Assembly: GCA_002373045.1 (NCBI GenBank)
Contig: DFHU01000062.1
Span: 1 to 29,438, forward strand
Direction: 5' to 3'
DNA: 29,438 nt
Source: Pseudoselenomonas ruminantium
GTDB lineage: Bacteria > Bacillota > Negativicutes > Selenomonadales > Selenomonadaceae
Made by a program: the position numbers and the translations under genes. Shown here one piece after another: positions 23,402-29,438 of this stretch (the stretch's first letter is position 1; every line of letters begins with the position of its first letter). Below the pieces are notes generated by a model that did not search any database, was not told the origin of the DNA, and worked only from the letters and a program-made list of their open reading frames with translations.

Positions 23402-24082
23402 TTATTTTTTTACTTTGGACGCAGGAATCCTCACCATTGATGAGTCTTCCATTCCAGGCCCAAGCTCATACTTTTGGAAAACAATCCAAATATTTCCCTC
23501 TTTATCCGGATAAAAATTCTTTGGCATCCTGGTAGGCTTAAACTGCGGAGTATGATTATACTTTCCGCCTCTAATGCTGTAATATTCTTCTTGCGCAATT
23601 TGCAGAATTTCATCCAAAGTTATATCAACATAATCTGAAAGCACCTTCCGTTTTCCTGTAGTTTTATCATACACCAACGTATCCACTTTTGTATTTGGGT
23701 GGGCAGCCCCTTTATAGCCGATACTTTGTATAAACAAAAAAGCTACAACATTATCATCATCAAGCTTGGTCGAATATTCCATAGTATGCTTGCTGATATC
23801 TCCGCCTTCCCCTGCTTCTTCCTTTTCAATGAATGCATTGATATCCGCATTTATCGCATCACTTACCGTTTTATTACCTGTATTCACTACCGGATATTGC
23901 AACTTCCCGCCATTTACATCCTTTTCTACTGTAGTTATTGGCTCAACCACCTTTTCAGATACAATTTCTTTTTCGTTATTTCCTTGTTCCTGATTTTCCT
24001 GTGTAACTCCAAAGCAACCTGCAAACAGTAAGCTTCCTGCAACTATTGCACAAAAGCCTGCTATCCTAAAATCCTTTTTCAT
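23402..24082 (-). CDS. Lipoprotein with DUF4163/DUF3298 (RsiV-like) domain
   Basis: A 226-residue lipoprotein (lipobox LFAGC) with a Gln/Glu/Asn linker and a region resembling DUF4163-DUF3298: GGKLQYPVVNTGNKTVSDAI, then FLFIQSIGYKGAAHPNT, VYDKTTGKRKVLSDYV and the end IPASKVKK. In RsiV this fold binds lysozyme, but here no sigma factor or transmembrane anti-sigma part is present, so function is open. GGTGGCGGAG lies before the ATG. Confidence 0.8.
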   Translation of the reverse strand: MKKDFRIAGFCAIVAGSLLFAGCFGVTQENQEQGNNEKEIVSEKVVEPITTVEKDVNGGKLQYPVVNTGNKTVSDAINADINAFIEKEEAGEGGDISKHTMEYSTKLDDDNVVAFLFIQSIGYKGAAHPNTKVDTLVYDKTTGKRKVLSDYVDITLDEILQIAQEEYYSIRGGKYNHTPQFKPTRMPKNFYPDKEGNIWIVFQKYELGPGMEDSSMVRIPASKVKK

Positions 24083-24114
24083 TTACTCCGCCACCTTGAC
24101 TTTCCTCTATCATC

Positions 24115-24624
24115 TTAATCTATACCAATAATGCGAATACTCGTAATCTGACCATTATATACATCAAAACGAATAGCAGAATAATTTTCTGCCCTGTAAC
24201 TATAAGTTTCACTGCCATCTTTTTCATGACTATAGTACCAAGGGTTACCATAAGTTGTTATTATCTTCCCCTTTGCATCCCCTACATGTAAACCAGCCGG
24301 CGTAGCTATACCATTATTAGCCTTAGTTATTACAATACTTACGCCACCTTTATTGAACATGATTTCAAAAGAATCTCCGTAAATATAGCTGAAACTTTTG
24401 CCTCCTCTTAAGTGGTCTATATGTTCTTCCGTCACTTTGGTTGGCCTGCCATAGATAGATTCTACCTCAGTGGTACTCATGCCAAAAGTTATCCCACCCA
24501 AAGCAATTGCTGAATTATCCAACGACCTGTCGTATGCACGATTATAGTTACTACTCCCAGCCTCGCAAAATGAACACATCAACCCTAAAATTACCAGTAC
24601 CCCTACTAATAATCTTTTCATCAT
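24115..24624 (-). CDS. Exported protein with two SmpA/BLIP-like half repeats
   Basis: A 169-residue protein with a signal peptide (LLVGVLVILGLMCSFCEAG). The mature part has two similar halves: GITFGMSTTEVESIYGRPTK with FEIMFNKGGVSIV, and GLHVGDAKGKIITTYGNPWY with IRFDVYNGQITSI. The pattern G-x-x-x-G-x-[ST]-x-x-[DE]-[VI]-x-x-x-[YF]-G-x-P recalls the tandem fold of SmpA/OmlA and beta-lactamase-inhibitor proteins. First gene of the cluster behind a promoter at 24682-24711. Role unknown. Confidence 0.75.
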   Translation of the reverse strand: MMKRLLVGVLVILGLMCSFCEAGSSNYNRAYDRSLDNSAIALGGITFGMSTTEVESIYGRPTKVTEEHIDHLRGGKSFSYIYGDSFEIMFNKGGVSIVITKANNGIATPAGLHVGDAKGKIITTYGNPWYYSHEKDGSETYSYRAENYSAIRFDVYNGQITSIRIIGID

Positions 24625-24681
24625 AAACGCCTCTTCTCTGTTTCTCCCATTTTAATTACCCATTAATTGTTTATAATTTTC

Positions 24682-24711
24682 ATTATATTCATTCTTTTTA
24701 AGCTACATCAA
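24682..24711 (-). promoter_or_regulatory. Promoter of the exported-protein cluster 22034-24624
   Basis: TTGATG (24706-24711), 18 bases, TATAAT (24682-24687) on the minus strand. The 24625-24929 interval (305 bases, very AT-rich) otherwise holds only the divergent promoter and operator of the XRE gene. Confidence 0.65.
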
Positions 24712-24829
24712 TAGATTATCCCTCCCTATCATCTCTCCAAACACAACTTCGTGTATACATATATCTTCATTCCTCATTATAAGTTCATTAAATAATACAG
24801 TCAATACTAAGAGTATTAAATATACATCT

Positions 24830-24883
24830 TTGTTATTGATTTCCTGTCACCTATAATAAGAATAACAAGTCATTATGTGACTT
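24830..24883 (+). promoter_or_regulatory. Promoter and palindromic operator of the XRE gene
   Basis: TTGTTA (24830-24835), 16 bases, TATAAT (24852-24857) on the plus strand, followed by the palindrome AAGTCA-TTATG-TGACTT (24867-24883) at the transcription start. This layout suits autorepression by an XRE dimer. Confidence 0.62.
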
Positions 24884-24929
24884 ATTTCTAACAATACTCT
24901 ACAAGCGAAACGAAAGAGTGAATTTCTCC

Positions 24930-25282
24930 ATGAATATCACAGCTTACCGGTTGCGCACACTCCGCGAGTCAATGGGGCTGTCACAGCGAGAGGTTGCTGA
25001 GCGCATAGGCATAACACGAGCTGCATATAACAAAGCGCGGTACCAGTCGCCCAGTACGAAAGCTTGATGAGCTGACCGCACTGTTTGGCGTGACCACCGA
25101 CTATCTCCTTGGCAAAGATGCAACAACTTTTGAAAATCAACTAACTGACCTTGCCGCTCACGATTACGACCAAATACAAAAATACTTAGGCTTAAGTCAG
25201 GAAAACAAACTTTTGGCTGACATCATGCTTGATTCCCTCCATGACCAGGAACAAAAATCAGGCACCGAAAATCCCACAATAA
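24930..25282 (+). pseudogene. Frameshifted XRE-family helix-turn-helix regulator
   Basis: The frame from ATG 24930 gives a clear XRE start, YRLRTLRESMGLSQREVAER then IGITRAAYNK, but stops at 25065-25067. The +1 frame continues the family pattern as GTSRPVRKLDELTALFGVTT then DYLLGKDA. Inserting five bases after AAC AAA (about 25033) would restore a usual YxxG turn, so a five-base loss is likely. The C-terminal frame does not stop before the terminator at 25282-25324; a stop in the third frame at 25280-25282 hints at further decay. DNA-binding activity is probably lost. Confidence 0.72.
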
Positions 25283-25324
25283 AAAAGCAGGACATTTGCC
25301 TTCAAGGTAACCGTCCTGCTTTTT
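25282..25324. terminator. Convergent terminator between the XRE relic and the Fic gene
   Basis: A perfect 12-bp stem AAAAAGCAGGAC / GTCCTGCTTTTT with a 19-base loop; A and T tracts let it work on both strands. Confidence 0.9.
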
Positions 25325-25325
25325 C

Positions 25326-26108
25326 TTATGACTTGAACTCCTCTATACTTTGTCTGATGAACGCCACCATGGAATCCATCATAAATTCCACAAACACCGT
25401 GCTTTCCTCACTATCCTGACTCTTAGCCAACGCCTCAATATATTTAGCTTTATTTTCCTTCTTCAATATGCTAGGAAGCAGCCCCTTCTCCATCTGTATC
25501 ATATTCATCAGCAGACGGCAGATACGCCCGTTACCATCCACCCACGGATGAATGGACACAAGGCGATAATGCGCTTCAAAGGACAAAGCATAAATTGCAG
25601 CGGCATCTATAAATGGCTTTCGCCGTTCAGCATTCAACCATTTACAAAAGGCCTCCAAGCGTTGAGGCACTTTCTGATAGTTAAGATAAGACTTACCGCC
25701 CCTGCCTGCACTGACATTGACCATCCGCAAATCTCCTGCCGAGGAATCAAAACTTCCCAAAGCTGTAGTATAACTGCTGCCCGTATTACGCATGACCAGT
25801 GCTGACAAATGCTTTAGAAAGTCCACCGTGATAGAAGGTTTCTTATCCAATAAACCATTCACATAATCATAAGCCCGTTTAAGGTCAAGATTCATCATCT
25901 GTTCCGTGACATTATGTCCGCCAGGGACTATCCCCTCATCAAACATAAGGGTATTTTCTATCTCCGTTACGGTTGAGCCTTCAATAGCCGTAGAATGCGT
26001 GATTATCGAATACAGATACAGCTTTTGAAAATCAAACTGTTCCGCTATCCCCAAGCGATTAAATTCCTGTAAAGCATCATTCAGTTCATTGTAAATTGTA
26101 TTCATCAT
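25326..26108 (-). CDS. Fic family protein, probable AMP transferase (autoinhibited)
   Basis: A 260-residue protein with the full Fic motif HPWVDGNGRICR (187-198), including catalytic His187 and the GNGR anion-hole residues, expected to move AMP (or another phosphate-linked group) from ATP to a protein hydroxyl. An inhibitory helix motif [ST]xxxE[GN] appears as STAIEG (Ser39-Gly44), so Glu43 should hold it off until relieved. A helical tail follows. GAGGTG precedes the ATG; two adjacent ATGs are possible. Convergent with the XRE relic. Targets unknown. The 205-base gap to the flavodoxin gene holds nothing clear beyond a weak GTGAT/ATCAC hairpin with four T. Confidence 0.92.
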   Translation of the reverse strand: MMNTIYNELNDALQEFNRLGIAEQFDFQKLYLYSIITHSTAIEGSTVTEIENTLMFDEGIVPGGHNVTEQMMNLDLKRAYDYVNGLLDKKPSITVDFLKHLSALVMRNTGSSYTTALGSFDSSAGDLRMVNVSAGRGGKSYLNYQKVPQRLEAFCKWLNAERRKPFIDAAAIYALSFEAHYRLVSIHPWVDGNGRICRLLMNMIQMEKGLLPSILKKENKAKYIEALAKSQDSEESTVFVEFMMDSMVAFIRQSIEEFKS

Positions 26109-26313
26109 GGATACACCTCAACCTGCTCTGCCACCAGCCTATATACATTGCTTTCATCCTAATGGCTTTCCTGGAAATTCTCCACCTGCTCCAACCTTTG
26201 CATAAAAGTGATACAATCACACTTCCCTGAATGTTTGGGGTGCAGATGTATGCAAGCATTTTGACTGTCCCCATACCCCCTCAATATTACTGATTTTAGC
26301 CCGTTTGAACTTC

Positions 26314-26799
26314 TCATCGTATCTTAAGCAACTGCTCGCCCATCCTCTGTCCATAAGTTACGAACAACTCCTTGAAGCTTTCAATATCCTGACTCATGCC
26401 TACCGGCCCAAGATGAATAACCGGCTTTCCACAGGCAGAGCCGCCAGAGTAAGTCATCATGCCCATGACCATCATAAAGACCAGCATTTCCTGGATGGCA
26501 TTTTCCGCTCCACCATGGATATACTGCTCCGTAGCATAAGCACCACCGAGCTTGCCAGCCAGTTTCAGCTTGCCCGCATTGCTCTCCAGCCAGCTTTTCA
26601 TCTTTGCCGTAACAGACGCCATATAGGTTGGAGAACCAAATATCACCAGATGGGACTGCTGGATATACTCAAAATCAGCCTCATCGATATTAAAGCACCG
26701 TGCCTCAATATCATCAACAGACTTCAGCCCCTCGGCAATAAAGTCTGCTGCCTTCTCCGTGGTATGGGTTCTTGAATCATAAACTATCGCTGCTTTCAT
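26314..26799 (-). CDS. Flavodoxin / FMN-binding NAD(P)H reductase-like protein
   Basis: A 161-residue flavodoxin fold: FMN phosphate loop in AAIVYDSRTHTTEKAADFI, second cofactor loop FGSPTYMASVTAKMKSWLE, and GKLGGAYATEQYIHGGAE, then a Met-rich helix. Closer to WrbA or iron-sulfur flavoproteins than to electron-carrier flavodoxins. ATG 26799 overlaps the upstream VOC stop by one base (TGATG), so they are coupled. Likely reduces a quinone, nitro compound or unknown substrate. Confidence 0.85.
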   Translation of the reverse strand: MKAAIVYDSRTHTTEKAADFIAEGLKSVDDIEARCFNIDEADFEYIQQSHLVIFGSPTYMASVTAKMKSWLESNAGKLKLAGKLGGAYATEQYIHGGAENAIQEMLVFMMVMGMMTYSGGSACGKPVIHLGPVGMSQDIESFKELFVTYGQRMGEQLLKIR

Positions 26800-27185
26800 C
26801 AATCGGTCTCCTCGTACATACAAAGTTCTATCAGATTTCCGTCCGGGTCACGGAGGTAAATGCTCTTCATCCTGCCCATGGCTCCATTACGCTCCACAAT
26901 GCCTGTCTCCAATGCTACGCCCTTTGACTTCAACTCCTGATAGACTGCTTCTATCGGTTCATCGATGACAAGGCAGATATCAAGGGAGCCACATTGAGGG
27001 TATCTGGCGGCTGGCAAAAATTCCGCTTTCCTTGTGTGGATATTGATTTTCTGTTTGCCAAAGCGCAAGGCATAGCGGTTATTGTTTCTGTCAATATCCA
27101 TTCCCAGCACATCAGAGTAGAAGTTCAGACACTCATCTAAATGCTCTGTTGTCAATACGAAATGGTCTAATCGAGTTATTTTCAT
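26799..27185 (-). CDS. VOC family (glyoxalase-like) protein
   Basis: A 128-residue single-domain VOC protein: LDHFVLTTEHLDECLNFYSD at the start, DRNNNRYALRFGKQKINIH in the middle, and SIYLRDPDGNLIELCMY at the end with the probable Glu ligand in LIEL. Different from the YaeR copy at 5204-5590. It starts three bases after the TIGR04076 stop and overlaps the flavodoxin start, so all three are one operon. Substrate unknown. Confidence 0.83.
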   Translation of the reverse strand: MKITRLDHFVLTTEHLDECLNFYSDVLGMDIDRNNNRYALRFGKQKINIHTRKAEFLPAARYPQCGSLDICLVIDEPIEAVYQELKSKGVALETGIVERNGAMGRMKSIYLRDPDGNLIELCMYEETD

Positions 27186-27188
27186 ACC

Positions 27189-27503
27189 TTAATCCGCATC
27201 CTCATCCATCGTTTCCACCAGAAAGCTGACCGGACGGAAACCATCATTGCAGGAAATCATAGCTGACCGTGGATTCTTCATCCAGCCATCGTAGAAGTTC
27301 TCCGCGCCGTGTGCCAGCCCCATGACGAACGGGGACATGGACTCCCATGCGCTCTCGCACAATCCATCCGGTCTCTGCCAGCCGTTGGCGATGAACACGG
27401 CTCCTTCCGCCATGTCACAGGCATGCTCGATGGGATTTTCATACTTTTCCATCAAATCCGGATAGCAAGCCTTACGCACAACAGTTATCCGTACCTTCTT
27501 CAC
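27189..27503 (-). CDS. TIGR04076 family protein
   Basis: A 104-residue conserved protein with the family pattern: KKVRITVVRKACYPDLMEKY, then FIANGWQRPDGLCESAWESM and HGAENFYDGWM with SCNDGFRPVSF. Function unknown; three conserved Cys are seen. The start is GTG 27503, seven bases after AGGAGG. First gene of a three-gene operon with the VOC and flavodoxin genes, so a redox or detoxification role is plausible but inferred. Confidence 0.82.
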   Translation of the reverse strand: MKKVRITVVRKACYPDLMEKYENPIEHACDMAEGAVFIANGWQRPDGLCESAWESMSPFVMGLAHGAENFYDGWMKNPRSAMISCNDGFRPVSFLVETMDEDAD

Positions 27504-27552
27504 GCCGACACCTCCTGCCGTATAAACCTGTTATAATTCTACCATAAAACAA

Positions 27553-27584
27553 GAAAATTGGCACGAGCCTTTAACCCGTGCCAA
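27553..27584 (-). terminator. Terminator behind the recombinase relic
   Basis: TTGGCACG / CGTGCCAA stem with an 11-base loop, followed on the minus strand by TTTTCTTG. It lies four bases after the stop of the recombinase tail. Confidence 0.78.
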
Positions 27585-27587
27585 CTG

Positions 27588-27812
27588 TCAGCCTATATGA
27601 ATTTCTGTGCCGTCCTTGAATGTGACGGATATATCTTCTTTACTGTAGACGGTCATGAAGTCTACCAGTGTCCCCCACAGACCTTCATCAAACTCCGTCA
27701 CCACCGTGCCCTGCTCCTTGATTGCCGTGACAAAGGCATCAAGCCGCTCAGCCTTAGCCCGCCTTTTCTTGATGCCCTGTTCTGCCGTATCGTACTTGGC
27801 CTTGGTGTTATG
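27588..27812 (-). pseudogene. C-terminal remnant of a serine recombinase
   Basis: About 75 residues resemble the end of Tn-type large serine recombinases: KKRRAKAERLDAFVTAIKEQ, then VVTEFDEGLWGTLVDFMTVY and ISVTFKDGTEIHIG. The catalytic N-terminal domain and DNA-binding middle are absent. The frame is open to 27932 but upstream it runs through a terminator hairpin (27899-27928) and does not look like protein. It marks a lost mobile element. Confidence 0.78.
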
Positions 27813-27898
27813 CACCGGGTGCAAATTTTCAAGAAAGCAATCGTTGGATAGTTTACCAAGCCTTGTATGACGAGGTATCTCACGATTGATGCCCAAAA

Positions 27899-27928
27899 TA
27901 AAAAATCGGCGTAGCCGAAGCCACGCCG
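27899..27928 (-). terminator. Terminator with TTCG loop
   Basis: CGGCGTGGC-TTCG-GCTACGCCG followed by ATTTTTT on the minus strand, a stable tetraloop hairpin. It probably ends the 28083-28987 transcript; the 150 bases between that gene and this hairpin hold only a doubtful 24-residue ORF. Confidence 0.85.
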
Positions 27929-28082
27929 CCAAGTTGTCTTTTTATCCTCACGGTATCACATATTCAACACTCACACAAAGGCTCTCGCCATTCTAGGTTC
28001 AGATTCTTTGAAATGTCTGCCCTTGTTCCATTCCAAGGCACAATCTATCCCTTGCCCATTGAATCAAGCGCATATCTTTTGC

Positions 28083-28724
28083 TCAATCGTCATCACCTCT
28101 TCTCTCGGTGCAGATATCATCTAGCCATCCCTCATCGTAGCTAGGACTTTCGCCTTTATAGGGAACGGCTCTTGGCTTTCCCATCTTGTACAGCTTGCAG
28201 TTTTTAGGTCCATAACAGAAACTTTCAAATCGAAATTTTTGACTTACTCCCCAGTTGTATTCTATGGTGACATTCGCCATACATGCCCACTTGCAGGTGA
28301 AGCATTTCCCTTTGTAGCTCCTGGTGTCCAGCATCCGACAACCACGCCAGTCGTACACGGCTAACTCCGGTACCTCTCCAATCCATGGCGGGACTTTATT
28401 TTCGTCAACCAATAAGGATGATGCCAGCTTCTTCAAAGAGCCTGCCCTATAGTAGTCGGCATATTCCCACTTGGCATATTTTTTTGTCCAAGCCGTGCCA
28501 GATACCTCATCCCCGATATGGAATCGCAGTTTTCCTTGTTGTTTCTCGGAAATTGCCACGGAAAACTGTCGTTCCTCGCCCGCTGCCCTTCCCACCATAA
28601 ACAAATTGTAGCCAGTCATACTATGAGTGCGATTATCGAGACGATAGCGCCACACATTTGAACGCGGCTGAACGGAGATGATACATCCCGTAAATTTGAT
28701 TTTTTCTTGCACTTGCCCTTCCAC
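28083..28724 (-). CDS. Cys-rich protein of unknown function, possible OB-like plus zinc-binding
   Basis: A 213-residue protein. The N-terminal half (GCIISVQPRSNVWRYRLDNR, FSVAISEKQQGKLRFHIGDE then VSGTAWTKKY) has the alternating strands of an OB-like or wedge domain. The C-terminal half holds Cys clusters KCFTCKWAC and FCYGPKNC, a likely zinc site, and ends in an acidic tail. No named family is recalled with certainty. The start is taken as GTG 28724, eight bases downstream of the truncated macro-domain stop; the ribosome site is weak (AGAG). Confidence 0.72.
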   Translation of the reverse strand: MEGQVQEKIKFTGCIISVQPRSNVWRYRLDNRTHSMTGYNLFMVGRAAGEERQFSVAISEKQQGKLRFHIGDEVSGTAWTKKYAKWEYADYYRAGSLKKLASSLLVDENKVPPWIGEVPELAVYDWRGCRMLDTRSYKGKCFTCKWACMANVTIEYNWGVSQKFRFESFCYGPKNCKLYKMGKPRAVPYKGESPSYDEGWLDDICTERRGDDD

Positions 28725-28732
28725 AGAAATCT

Positions 28733-28987
28733 CTACCCTTCATGTATAGTTATTTTCTCATCGCCCGTGAGTTCCCCGGTCAATACCGATGCCCTGGTAA
28801 TCTTTGCCTGACCTGTCCTGCAGCCGTTCAACGTCCTGCACTCTGCCAAAAGCTCCGGCCCGGCGGCTCTGTGTATGGCTCCATCCACGCCACCACCGCC
28901 AAGCAGGCTCTCATTGGCGGCATTAACAATGGCATCAGCATAATGCTTTGCCGTAATATCTCCCAGTTCCGTTCTTATAATAGTCAT
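28733..28987 (-). pseudogene. Truncated macro-domain (ADP-ribose-binding) protein
   Basis: The first ~66 residues are a clear macro domain: ELGDITAKHYADAIVNAANE, then SLLGGGGVDGAIHRAAGPEL and LNGCRTGQAKIT, with the Asn/Asp and Gly-rich loop that bind ADP-ribose. After TGQAKIT the sequence departs from the family (VLTGELTGDEKITIHEG) and stops at 84 residues, while macro domains need about 170. The distal substrate loop is missing, so activity is doubtful. GGGAG precedes the ATG. It may be a deletion relic joined to the next gene. Confidence 0.75.
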
Positions 28988-29009
28988 GTTGCTATTCTCC
29001 CCCTTCTGC

Positions 29010-29291
29010 TTATTTCGGTAAGTGCAAATACACCAGTCCAGCTATCTGCGCCGCCAGTATCAGCGGCACTCCGTATTTGAACTTTAAGTGCAAAGTCTTG
29101 TGATGGAACAGCCTCATGGCCATTAGCGCCCCTATGCTCCCGCCAATCGCAGCTATAACAAGCAATGTCAGTTCCGGCACCCGCCACCATTTGCGGATGG
29201 CGCACAGCTTGTCCCAGCCGTATATTATAATCGATGCAGCATTTATGATAGCAAAATACCATGCCGCCATACTATGCCAGTCAATTTCCAT
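29010..29291 (-). CDS. DUF1294 family membrane protein
   Basis: A 93-residue protein with three to four hydrophobic helices (YFAIINAASIIIYGWDK, LTLLVIAAIGGSIGALMAM, YGVPLILAAQIAGLVYLHL) and the DUF1294 marks YGWDKLCAIRKWWRVPE and GGSIGAL...FHHKT. Function unknown, inner membrane. GGAGGC precedes the ATG, inside the end of the upstream gene, which it overlaps by 11 bases, so the two are coupled. Confidence 0.88.
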   Translation of the reverse strand: MEIDWHSMAAWYFAIINAASIIIYGWDKLCAIRKWWRVPELTLLVIAAIGGSIGALMAMRLFHHKTLHLKFKYGVPLILAAQIAGLVYLHLPK

Positions 29292-29438
29292 TTTCTGCCT
29301 CCAGTAGTCTCACCAGCAACTTCTCCAGCTTTTCCCTATACTGCAAATTATCATCTTCCGAGCGTTTCCTGGGGCCTTTAAGGTGATGCTTGCCAGCAGC
29401 CCTTCTGGCTTTCTTGGTAAGATGGCGCTCCATCAGCA
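29281..29438 (-). CDS. Basic protein of unknown function, possibly cut by the window edge
   Basis: On the minus strand an ATG at 29433 opens MERHLTKKARRAAGKHHLKG, then PRKRSEDDNLQYREKLEKLL and VRLLEAENGN, 50 residues with a basic start and a helical end. The frame is open to the edge, so the true start may lie outside. No family is recognised. Confidence 0.5.
   Translation of the reverse strand, partial: LMERHLTKKARRAAGKHHLKGPRKRSEDDNLQYREKLEKLLVRLLEAENGN

Noticed and set aside
26086..26274. Open frame of 62 codons upstream of the Fic gene
   Set aside because: No ribosome site, odd composition (many Trp, Arg, Met) and overlap with the Fic start; no family recognised.
27558..27573. TGGCAC string resembling a sigma-54 -24 element
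   Set aside because: The -12 part reads TTTAA instead of TTGC and the string is one arm of a terminator hairpin.
27965..28080. Short minus-strand ORF (24 residues) between the Cys-rich gene and the TTCG terminator
   Set aside because: No ribosome site and no similarity; too short to support.
1..29438. CRISPR arrays, rRNA, intact insertion sequences, prophage genes, replication origin
   Set aside because: None seen; the only regular repeats are the promoter boxes at 11567-11619.

Overview
The window looks like chromosomal DNA from an anaerobic Negativicute of the Selenomonas type. This is inferred from a eukaryotic-type hexokinase beside rpoN, a glmS gene with a self-cleaving riboswitch, a radical-SAM PflA-like protein, potABCD, MnmA with a CC motif, and Firmicute-style ribosome binding sites despite moderate GC. 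Species cannot be named from sequence alone. Nearly all genes lie on the minus strand.

Layout. 1-3210: MnmA and a C39-like/M20 hydrolase pair, controlled by three look-alike minus-strand promoters whose -35 box sits inside a palindrome. 3237-5135: plus-strand unknown genes, one frameshifted. 5204-6035: a YaeR-type VOC protein and a conserved unknown. 6113-9882: the polyamine importer potABCD. 10098-11540: an AlbA_2/Schlafen-type putative regulator behind a promoter studded with phased repeats. 11758-13885: glmS with its ribozyme leader. 13945-14088: tRNA-Leu(UAG) with a consensus promoter. 14213-15640: an asparaginase fossil, a catalytically dead DapF-like half protein, and a divergent AraC regulator sharing an inverted-repeat operator. 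15645-18336: rpoN and hexokinase. 18433-21050: radical SAM protein and two exported unknowns. 21220-21890: HepT/MntA toxin-antitoxin pair. 22034-24624: four exported proteins or lipoproteins (one ankyrin). 24930-26108: broken XRE regulator converging on a Fic protein. 26314-27503: TIGR04076, VOC and flavodoxin genes. 27588-29438: recombinase tail relic, Cys-rich unknown, truncated macro domain, DUF1294 membrane protein and a gene running to the right edge.

Housekeeping blocks (potABCD, glmS, tRNA, rpoN-hexokinase) alternate with accessory patches rich in relics and toxin-like genes. The right third (21.2-29.4 kb) is the most plastic. The strongest candidates for something undescribed are the three-promoter palindrome regulon, the phased-repeat promoter of the AlbA-type gene, and the DapF-like half protein under an AraC-type divergent operator. 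No CRISPR array, intact insertion sequence or prophage is visible.
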